From the NCBI GenBank assembly GCA_023459495.1, contig JAEWTL010000014.1, positions 1 to 6,106 of the forward strand: a stretch of DNA of 6,106 bases, read 5' to 3'. The position numbers and the translations under genes were made by a program. The DNA is from Bacillota bacterium (GTDB lineage: Bacteria > Bacillota > Clostridia > Christensenellales > SZUA-584). Under the pieces are notes generated by a model. It was given only the letters and a program-made list of their open reading frames with translations, ran no database searches and was not told where the DNA came from. Positions 1-4,040 of the stretch are shown piece by piece. Each line of letters opens with the position of its first letter. The stretch's first letter is position 1.

Positions 1-57
1 TACCTGCTTAGCTATCTCGACTTTGAACTCCCGTTCGTAATTTTGTCGTTCTGCCAT
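1..57 (-). CDS. Probable IS3-type transposase OrfA, N-terminal 19 codons (runs off the window)
   Basis: An ATG at 57-55 opens a frame that continues to the window edge and encodes 19 residues containing NYEREFKVEIAKQV. This resembles the start of IS3/IS150-type OrfA proteins (HTH_Tnp_1 family), which begin with a short polar stretch, an aromatic residue, then E-F-K and a helix that binds the element's end. A GAGG Shine-Dalgarno sits about 9 nt before the ATG and a strong promoter lies just upstream, so this looks like a true gene start. OrfA would supply the DNA-binding part of the transposase and would usually be fused to OrfB by frameshifting. Only the first helix is visible, so family assignment rests on a short match. 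A chromosomal HTH regulator of the same fold is the alternative. Confidence 0.6.
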   Translation of the reverse strand, partial: MAERQNYEREFKVEIAKQV

Positions 58-69
58 TGCTTTTTACCT

Positions 70-103
70 CACTTGAAATGTATTATACCAGCCATTCCAA
101 GTG
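70..103. repeat. Operator-like dyad across the -10 region
   Basis: CACTTGAAATG (70-80) and CATTCCAAGTG (93-103) are inverted copies matching at 10 of 11 positions, separated by 12 bp that contain the -10 hexamer. The dyad covers roughly -28 to +5 of the promoter, where a bound protein would block RNA polymerase. It could be a repressor or transposase binding site, or part of the element's end. The symmetry is seen directly; the function is inferred. Confidence 0.5.
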
Positions 104-111
104 TCAAGCAA
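82..111 (-). promoter_or_regulatory. Sigma-A-type promoter of the transposase-like gene
   Basis: On the minus strand a perfect TATAAT (87-82) is preceded by TGG, giving an extended -10. Two -35 candidates overlap: TTGACA (107-102) at a short 14-bp spacing and TTGCTT (111-106) at 18 bp. With an extended -10 the 18-bp alternative is the more likely. The expected start is near position 75, leaving a leader of under 20 nt before the ATG at 57, with GAGG in it. Confidence 0.6.
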
Positions 112-140
112 ATCGCACTCACTGCAACAGCAACAATGCG

Positions 141-193
141 GGTTTTCCCTCCCCCAGTCGCCTATCGGCGACAGCCCCCTCATCTGAGGGGGC
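141..193. repeat. REP/MITE-like GC-rich palindromic repeat
   Basis: Two adjacent perfect palindromes: GTCGCC/GGCGAC (157-162 and 167-172, 4-nt loop), and a nine-base GCCCCCTCA/TGAGGGGGC pair (174-182 and 185-193, 2-nt centre). The outer CTCCCCC (149-155) can also pair with GAGGGGG (186-192), so two folds compete. The pattern of a pyrimidine-rich arm, CAGTCGCC, GGCGACAG, then a C-run and G-run hairpin resembles short interspersed palindromes that I recall as common in gut Clostridia genomes. It lies between the ANTAR gene terminator and the transposase-like gene. Copy number cannot be judged from one window. Confidence 0.5.
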
Positions 194-215
194 ACTATGC
201 AAGGTTTATCGACAG

Positions 216-247
216 TCAAAGGGCTTCCGCATTTGGAAGCCCTTTGA
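216..247 (-). terminator. Probable intrinsic terminator of the ANTAR regulator gene
   Basis: A perfect 13-bp inverted repeat (216-228 with 235-247, 6-nt loop) begins about 33 nt after the ANTAR gene stop. Its core is GGGCTTCC/GGAAGCCC flanked by AAA on one side and TTT on the other, so the stem can also work in the opposite direction. The U-tract is only three bases long, which makes it a modest terminator, but position and stem strength fit. Confidence 0.55.
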
Positions 248-279
248 TCAACTCGGCAATTCTTTTACGATCCCGGCGT

Positions 280-882
280 TCAGCTTGGTTGTTCTCCCGG
301 CTTTGTTCCCTTCTCCGAAAGCTCAATAATCTTAACGGCGATGTCCTTCATGGCCACCCGGGAGTCCATGCTCATCTTCTGGATACGGCGGTACGCTTCC
401 GCCTCAGAGATACCCTTACGCTTCATCAATATGCCTTTGGCACGCTCGACGAGCTTGCGGTTCTCGAGGCCCGTTTTGAGCTCCGTTAACTCCTTCTCCA
501 TGCGGCCCATGCGGCGGCGGTTCTGCTGTACGATCTCGATGGTATTGAGCAGCGTGCTGATATTGACCGGCTTGGGGAACATCGTGATGTCGTACTCCTC
601 CACGACGTCCATGCATAGCGGCCGCTTTTCCGAGGAAACGAACAGGATTACGCTGCAGAGGTTTTCGTCGCCCACGATGGTGGCCACGTCGAGCCCCGTC
701 ATGTCGGGCATCTCAAGGTTGATCAGCAAAATATCGGTCGCGCCCAAACGCACGCGGCGGATCGCCTCGCTGCCTGAGGTGCACACCTCGCCCACGGCAT
801 AGCCGCTGCGCTGCAATGCGAATCTGATTTTTTCAGCAGCCTCCATGTTGTGCAGGGCTACCGTGATACGCGTTTTCTCCAT
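280..882 (-). CDS. ANTAR-domain antiterminator with degenerate receiver domain
   Basis: A 200-residue regulator with a response-regulator receiver fold (about residues 4-118), a charged coiled-coil linker (about 118-140) and a C-terminal ANTAR RNA-binding domain (about 136-190) with the hallmark ERAKGILM (146-153) followed by SEAEAYRRIQKMSM. ANTAR proteins such as NasR, AmiR and EutV bind paired hexaloop hairpins in leader RNAs and prevent termination. The receiver is unusual. The phosphoacceptor position in the DILLINLEMP strand is Asn55, not Asp, and the acidic pocket reads His11-Asn12. Ser83 or Ser84 and Lys104 (PKP) remain. It is therefore unlikely to be switched by ordinary Asp phosphorylation; ligand or partner binding, as for AmiR, is more likely. 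GGAG seven bases before the ATG supports the start. The gene is preceded by its own promoter and a leader terminator. Family assignment is firm; target RNA and signal are unknown. Confidence 0.92.
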   Translation of the reverse strand: MEKTRITVALHNMEAAEKIRFALQRSGYAVGEVCTSGSEAIRRVRLGATDILLINLEMPDMTGLDVATIVGDENLCSVILFVSSEKRPLCMDVVEEYDITMFPKPVNISTLLNTIEIVQQNRRRMGRMEKELTELKTGLENRKLVERAKGILMKRKGISEAEAYRRIQKMSMDSRVAMKDIAVKIIELSEKGTKPGEQPS

Positions 883-929
883 ACTCCTGCTCCGCCGCTG
901 CAGCCTTTACAAGCCACAAGGCTACGACC

Positions 930-958
930 ATCATAATTCAACCAAAACCATTATGCAA
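930..958 (-). promoter_or_regulatory. Candidate proximal promoter of the ANTAR gene
   Basis: On the minus strand, TTGCAT (958-953) and TATGAT (935-930) are separated by exactly 17 bp. The -10 differs from consensus at one position; the -35 is weak. Transcription would start near 923, about 40 nt before the ATG and downstream of the 971-1021 terminator, so it would give ANTAR expression not subject to that hairpin. Confidence 0.4.
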
Positions 959-970
959 CATGGCATAATT

Positions 971-1021
971 GAAAAATGACGTTTACCCGCCGGGGGAGCC
1001 CCCTATCAAATAAACGTCATC
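971..1021 (-). terminator. Strong intrinsic terminator between prs and the ANTAR gene (possible leader attenuator)
   Basis: ATGACGTTTA (976-985) and TAAACGTCAT (1011-1020) form a perfect 10-bp stem, followed on the minus strand by a run of five T (976-972, the first shared with the stem). The 25-nt interior contains GGGGGCTCCCCC, which forms an inner hairpin. It can end transcripts coming from prs, but it also sits only about 20 nt downstream of the expected start of the promoter at 1042-1069, making a short leader transcript of about 60-65 nt. Because the next gene encodes an ANTAR antiterminator, regulated read-through is plausible but unproven. Confidence 0.7.
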
Positions 1022-1041
1022 GTCTGCTTCAATTGATGCCG

Positions 1042-1069
1042 ATTATACCATACACAGCATAAAAAGCAA
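1042..1069 (-). promoter_or_regulatory. Distal promoter upstream of the leader terminator
   Basis: On the minus strand a perfect TATAAT (1047-1042) with an extended -10 (TGG before it) follows TTGCTT (1069-1064) at 16-bp spacing. It shares TTGCTT and TGGTATAAT with the promoter at 82-111. The expected start is near 1035, running directly into the terminator at 971-1021 and then to the ANTAR gene. Confidence 0.55.
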
Positions 1070-1105
1070 AGTTATTTTTGCATGAACCTGTACGTCAGGC
1101 TTCAT
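1062..1105 (-). other. Two small hairpins downstream of prs
   Basis: In the minus-strand RNA an ATGAA-CCTG/CAGG-TTCAT stem with one bulged G and a 5-nt loop (1105-1082) is followed by GCAAA/TTTGC with a 6-nt loop (1081-1066) and then a run of five T (1065-1061). The second is a weak AT-rich terminator that could end prs transcripts, and its tail overlaps the -35 of the promoter at 1042-1069. The first hairpin, read on the plus strand, is followed by five T, but no plus-strand gene is present. The paired hairpins recall an ANTAR target in layout, but loop sizes and bases (5 nt; AATAAC without G at position 4) do not fit the known consensus. Confidence 0.35.
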
Positions 1106-1106
1106 T

Positions 1107-1184
1107 TTTAACCTGATAAACAGCTTAATCGGCGCATTTATCGGTCAATAATGAATGTGTAAACATCTGCTCATTCAGGTTAAA
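1107..1184 (-). repeat. Ten-base inverted repeat enclosing the prs 3' end
   Basis: TTTAACCTGA (1107-1116) and TCAGGTTAAA (1175-1184) are perfect inverted copies, the second overlapping the prs stop codon. The 58-nt interval contains further pairings: GATAAA/TTTATC with flanking ACC/GGT (1111-1120 with 1137-1145), which competes with the outer stem, and TGAATG/CATTCA near the stop. It has no U-tract on the minus strand, so it may be a 3'-end stabilising structure rather than a terminator. Confidence 0.4.
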
Positions 1185-2163
1185 TGTCTTCCACCACTTT
1201 CTTGGGCACCTTGGAGAACAGCGGCGAGACCGACTCTTTCTCATGGATGCGCAGTATGGCCTCTGCAAACAGCGGCGCAACCGACACGGTAACAAACTTT
1301 TTGCTCTTGGCGATATACGGATTCTGCACGCTGTCCGTGCCGATCAGCATCTCGATGGGGCTGTCCTCAATGGCCTTCACACCCTTGTCGCGCACGATTA
1401 CATGCGACAGACAGGCGATAATGCGCTTGGCGCCGTTGCGCTTCAGCGTCTCGGCCATATCCACCAGTGTGCCGCCCGAAACGGAGAAGTCGTCGACGAT
1501 CATGCAGTTCTTGCCTTCCACGTCGCCGATAACGGTCATGATGTGCGCCTGCTCATCGTGGCCAAAGCGCTCCTTGTCGCCAATGGCAACCGGCACGTGC
1601 AGGTAGTCCGCGTATTTGCGCGCCGTCTTGGCATAGCCCGCGTCGGGCGATACCACGACGATATCCTTCATGATGTCGAGGCCCTTGACGTATTCGCACA
1701 TGATAGGCAGCGAAAGCAGGTGATCCACCGGCTTTTTAAAGAAGCCCTGCACCTGCGGGCTGTGCAGGTCCATCACCACGATACGGTCCGCACCCGCAAG
1801 CTCAATGCTCTCGGCGCACACCCGAGCGCGGATGGACACTCTGGGCTCGTCCTTCTTATCGCCCTTGGCATACGAGAAATACGGCATCAGCGCGGTTACG
1901 GAGTTGGCGGACGCACGCTTCAAGGCGTCCATCCAGAAAAGTATTTCAACAAATTCATTGTTGGGATTCATGCCGATTGGTTGTACGACGTACACGTCCT
2001 TGCTGCGTACGGTTTCTTTGATGCGAAGGAATATGTTTCCGTCGGAGAAATTGATGACCTCTGAATCGCCGGGGCAGTTGCCCAGGTACTTGCACATCTT
2101 TTTAGCAAAGGGAATTCCGGACGAGCCTGCGAAAATCTTGATTTCGTTATCAAAGGAACTCAA
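1180..2163 (-). CDS. prs: Divergent ribose-phosphate pyrophosphokinase (PRPP synthetase)
   Basis: Cytosolic enzyme making PRPP from ribose 5-phosphate and ATP for purine, pyrimidine, His, Trp and NAD synthesis. At 327 residues it is about family length (310-320). It has FSDGNIFLRIKETVR (39-53), an MDLHSPQVQGFF metal/ATP motif with His134 (131-142), SPDAGYAKTAR (172-182), the flexible-loop K197-x-R199 pair, a PRPP-binding loop VDDFSVSGGTL (223-233) and SVAPLFAEAI near the end. It departs from the usual bacterial pattern: YARQDRK reads YAKGDKK (98-104), and the PRPP loop has SVSGGT instead of IDTAGT. The start is TTG; no ATG or GTG occurs between it and the in-frame TAA upstream, and GGGG lies about 9 nt before it. 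It has its own promoter at 2219-2247. Catalytic residues look intact, so an active but atypical Prs or a specialised paralogue is inferred. Confidence 0.9.
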   Translation of the reverse strand: MSSFDNEIKIFAGSSGIPFAKKMCKYLGNCPGDSEVINFSDGNIFLRIKETVRSKDVYVVQPIGMNPNNEFVEILFWMDALKRASANSVTALMPYFSYAKGDKKDEPRVSIRARVCAESIELAGADRIVVMDLHSPQVQGFFKKPVDHLLSLPIMCEYVKGLDIMKDIVVVSPDAGYAKTARKYADYLHVPVAIGDKERFGHDEQAHIMTVIGDVEGKNCMIVDDFSVSGGTLVDMAETLKRNGAKRIIACLSHVIVRDKGVKAIEDSPIEMLIGTDSVQNPYIAKSKKFVTVSVAPLFAEAILRIHEKESVSPLFSKVPKKVVEDI

Positions 2164-2191
2164 TGAAGTATACCCCGTTTTTTCAGCCGCT

Positions 2192-2203
2192 GCGCCGCGG
2201 CGC
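2192..2203. other. GC-rich palindrome in the prs leader
   Basis: GCGCCGCGGCGC is a perfect 12-bp palindrome within the predicted 5' untranslated region of prs, about 30 nt before the TTG. As RNA it would fold only with a tight loop. No known riboswitch was recognised around it. Confidence 0.3.
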
Positions 2204-2218
2204 GATTTTTACGCGGAT

Positions 2219-2247
2219 ATTGTAACACGAAGCACCGCCACAATCAA
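2219..2247 (-). promoter_or_regulatory. prs promoter
   Basis: On the minus strand TTGATT (2247-2242) and TACAAT (2224-2219) are separated by exactly 17 bp. The expected start near 2212 leaves a leader of about 50 nt to the TTG start codon. This indicates that prs can be expressed independently of the upstream four-gene cluster. Confidence 0.65.
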
Positions 2248-2267
2248 TACGGTTAAACAGAAATGCA

Positions 2268-2283
2268 TGTTAAATAATTAACA
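2268..2283 (-). terminator. Weak AT-rich hairpin after the PHP gene
   Basis: TGTTAA/TTAACA with a 4-nt loop lies 15 nt past the PHP gene stop. The stem is AT-rich and no U-tract follows, so it is at best a poor terminator. No better candidate was seen in 2164-2297, so read-through from the cluster into prs is possible. Confidence 0.2.
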
Positions 2284-2297
2284 ATCGATGTCGGTTT

Positions 2298-3122
2298 TCA
2301 AGCATTTCCTTTTGCAAACGCCATAAACGCTTCCATACTTTCCTGAAGATACAAGCCGCCGCGCGTTTCCTGCCCTAACGATATTTCAGGCTTTACGCTG
2401 CCGTGATAATCGCTGCCTGCTGTGACAAAAAGCCCCTCCCTGCGCGCAAGGCTTTCAAACTCGCGGCACTGCCCGTCCGTATGTGCCGGATGATATGCCT
2501 CCACGCCCCAGAAGCCGTATTCTTTCAGCTTCGGCAGCAGCCTGTCCCACGCGCCCTGCACCATCAGGCCGGGGTGAGCCAGCACAGGCAAGCCGCCCGC
2601 GCCGCGAATCAGCCGCGCCGCGTCGTCCGCGCCGATCTTTTCATACGGCACGTAATACGGTGCTTTATACGAAAGAAAGCGCTCAAAAGCGTCCTGCACA
2701 CTTTGCGCATAGCCCATGCGCACCAGCGCCTCCGCGATATGCGCGCGGCCCACCACGTCCCCCTGAAACGCAAGGTCGCTCAGATACAGTTCCATGCCGC
2801 CCGTGCGCAGCTTTTCAAGTATGCGCTCCGCCCGGCTGCGGCGCGCGCCCCGCGCCCAGTCGATATGGCCCACGATGCCTGCATCCTGCCAATCGATACA
2901 CAGACCGAGGATGTGCACAGACCCCTCAAACCGGGCCGCCAGCTCAATGCCTGCATACACCGGCACAGCAAATCGCATATGCGAAATCTCACCGAAGCCG
3001 CGGCATTCGTCGTGATCGGTGATGGCTACAGCAACGCCTTTTTCTTCCGCGAGGCGCACCACCTCCAGCGGCGTTTTATCGCCGTCAGAGTAGATGGTGT
3101 GCGCATGCAGGTCATAGATCAT
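2298..3122 (-). CDS. PHP-domain metal-dependent phosphoesterase (YciV/RNase AM-like)
   Basis: A 274-residue cytosolic PHP hydrolase of the COG0613 type. All expected metal ligands are visible: DLHAHTIYSDG (His6, His8, Asp13), ITDHD (Asp36, His37), GIE (Glu60), HILG (His70), GRAH (His128), AHPG (His183) and GSDYHG (Asp238, His240), which suits a trinuclear metal centre. The middle section (about 68-175), with GRAHIAEAL followed by YVPYEK, is typical of the subgroup containing E. coli YciV (RNase AM, a 5'-3' exonuclease that trims rRNA 5' ends) and the Chromobacterium nucleotide 3',5'-bisphosphate phosphatase. Length is close to YciV. The ATG overlaps the TGA of the thioesterase gene by four bases (ATGA), with AGGA six bases before it, so the two are probably translationally coupled. 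The exact substrate, short RNA or pAp-type nucleotide, cannot be settled from sequence. Confidence 0.9.
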   Translation of the reverse strand: MIYDLHAHTIYSDGDKTPLEVVRLAEEKGVAVAITDHDECRGFGEISHMRFAVPVYAGIELAARFEGSVHILGLCIDWQDAGIVGHIDWARGARRSRAERILEKLRTGGMELYLSDLAFQGDVVGRAHIAEALVRMGYAQSVQDAFERFLSYKAPYYVPYEKIGADDAARLIRGAGGLPVLAHPGLMVQGAWDRLLPKLKEYGFWGVEAYHPAHTDGQCREFESLARREGLFVTAGSDYHGSVKPEISLGQETRGGLYLQESMEAFMAFAKGNA

Positions 3123-3535
3123 GGCTTGTCCTGCGCTTTGGCCTGTGCTTTTGCCTGCGCCCTGGCCATAAACCGCGCGTCGTCCACGATCATGCGGGTG
3201 TGCTGCGCTTCGCCAATCTTTTCCTTTTCGTCATACGCGATGATATTAAAGTTAAGTTTACGCCCTTCCACCGCGGTGAGCACGGCTTCTGTCCACACCT
3301 TAAAGCCCACAGGCGTGGCCGCAATGTGTTGCGCGTCGATACGCACCCCCACGGTGGACTGCCCTGCTTCGAGGTACGGCTGTACGGCGGACGCCGCGGC
3401 GCACTCCATCAGCGCGATCATCATGGGCGTGGCAAACACCTCCGCCAGCCCGCTGGCCACCGCCTTGGCCGTGTCCTCAAATTTCACCGTCTTTTCCGCC
3501 TTTGCGGTCAGCCCAACTTCCAGCGTCTTCTCCAT
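3119..3535 (-). CDS. FlK-like hotdog acyl-CoA thioesterase
   Basis: A 138-residue single-hotdog thioesterase of the fluoroacetyl-CoA thioesterase group (COG5496). Thr36, Glu44 and His70 reproduce the spacing of the FlK catalytic triad (Thr42, Glu50, His76: eight and 26 residues apart), in the contexts FATPMM, MECAAA and DAQHIAATPVG. Such enzymes hydrolyse short acyl-CoA thioesters; fluoroacetate specificity is restricted to FlK itself, and the usual role of these relatives is unknown. After the fold ends (about 120) comes a short Ala/Lys/Gln-rich tail made of AKAQ repeats. A GAGGA Shine-Dalgarno six bases before the ATG supports the start. It lies 13 nt after the GNAT gene and overlaps the PHP gene by four bases, so it is co-transcribed with both. 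Family is well supported; substrate is not known. Confidence 0.88.
   Translation of the reverse strand: MEKTLEVGLTAKAEKTVKFEDTAKAVASGLAEVFATPMMIALMECAAASAVQPYLEAGQSTVGVRIDAQHIAATPVGFKVWTEAVLTAVEGRKLNFNIIAYDEKEKIGEAQHTRMIVDDARFMARAQAKAQAKAQDKP
3132..3167 (-). repeat. Three tandem 12-bp units at the thioesterase 3' end
   Basis: Plus-strand units TGCGCTTTGGCC, TGTGCTTTTGCC and TGCGCCCTGGCC lie head to tail. In the coding frame they give ARAQ-AKAQ-AKAQ (residues 124-135 of the thioesterase). In-frame unit gain or loss would lengthen or shorten the basic tail without breaking the gene. Confidence 0.75.
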
Positions 3536-3548
3536 TTGTTGTCCTCAC

Positions 3549-4013
3549 TTATCCTTCGTGATGACAGGCGGACGGGTATTTCACCTCGTCCTTTTTTACG
3601 CGCATCGCAATGTGCGGCCTGCCCGCTTCCATATATTCTTCCCCTTCGGCTGCAAAACCGAATTTCTCATAAAAAGATTTCAGATAGGTCTGCGCGCTGA
3701 CGCAGAGCTCCTCCGCGCCCGAATTAAATGCCTTGTAGATGAGCAGCCGCAGCGCAAGGTCGCCGAGCTTTTGCCCGCGGTAGGGCGGCAGCACCGCCAA
3801 TCGTCCGATTCGAAAGTCCTGCCCATCGTGCCAGATGCGGCCCGTACCCGCCGGAACTTCGTCCACATACACCATCAGATGCAGTGCGGAGGAATCAAAG
3901 CGGTCAAAATCCTCTTCCTCCGGGCAGCCCTGCTCCTTTACAAACACCTCGCGCCGTATCGCAAACGGCTCGGATAAGTCCTGATCGCCCGGAATGAATA
4001 CGCTTGTAATCAT
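3549..4013 (-). CDS. GNAT-family N-acetyltransferase (ElaA/YjcF-like)
   Basis: A 154-residue GNAT protein that would transfer an acetyl group from acetyl-CoA to a small-molecule or protein amine. The N-terminus has IRREVFVKEQGCPEEEDFD (19-37), the signature of the ElaA/YjcF branch. The acetyl-CoA pyrophosphate loop is in RLAVLPPYRGQKLG (71-84), and SAQTYLKSFYEKFGF (106-120) followed by GRPHIAM (131-137) closes the fold. The last residues (about 140-154) are a polar tail beyond the usual end. AGGAG seven bases before the ATG supports the start. It follows the penicillin-binding protein gene by 27 nt and precedes the thioesterase by 13 nt. The acceptor substrate cannot be predicted. Confidence 0.88.
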   Translation of the reverse strand: MITSVFIPGDQDLSEPFAIRREVFVKEQGCPEEEDFDRFDSSALHLMVYVDEVPAGTGRIWHDGQDFRIGRLAVLPPYRGQKLGDLALRLLIYKAFNSGAEELCVSAQTYLKSFYEKFGFAAEGEEYMEAGRPHIAMRVKKDEVKYPSACHHEG

Positions 4014-4040
4014 GTCAAAACTCCTGTCCTGTCGAATTGG

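Larger units (their letters stand above)
883..1179 (-). other. 297-bp regulatory intergenic region between prs and the ANTAR gene
   Basis: No convincing protein gene is present here. It holds, in transcription order, the prs 3' inverted repeat, two small hairpins, an extended -10 promoter, a strong hairpin with U-tract, and a second promoter, ending in the ANTAR ribosome binding site. Just before that site the leader has a small AGCC/GGCT hairpin (around 912-924). The stretch is AT-rich compared with the flanking genes, as expected of regulatory DNA. Confidence 0.6.

Noticed and set aside
43..489. Plus-strand frames at the left end (148 and 90 codons)
   Set aside because: They cross the palindromic repeat and terminator and run antisense to the ANTAR gene; no ribosome site or domain supports them.
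1043..1105. Minus-strand 20-codon frame (begins MKPDVQVHAK) with AGG six bases before its ATG, a possible leader peptide
   Set aside because: It lies upstream of the 1042-1069 promoter's expected start, overlaps the hairpins and promoter boxes, and has no run of regulatory codons; chance is a sufficient explanation.
971..1105. Possible canonical ANTAR target (two hairpins with hexaloops carrying A1 and G4)
   Set aside because: Hairpins exist, but loops are 5 nt and AATAAC, with no G at position 4, and the strong hairpin has no hexaloop, so the known consensus is not met by eye.
1243..2064. Plus-strand open frame of 273 codons opposite prs
   Set aside because: Antisense to a clear PRPP synthetase, without family motifs; its composition is that of a reverse-complement shadow.
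2164..2297. Possible riboswitch before prs, such as a purine or PRPP-related one
   Set aside because: The leader after the predicted start is only about 50 nt, too short for known PRPP or purine aptamers, and none of their conserved segments was seen.
2403..3977. Long plus-strand open frame of 524 codons opposite the PHP, thioesterase and GNAT genes
   Set aside because: It is antisense to three well-supported genes, rich in Arg, Ala, His and Cys as expected of a shadow frame in GC-rich DNA, spans gene borders and has no recognisable domain.
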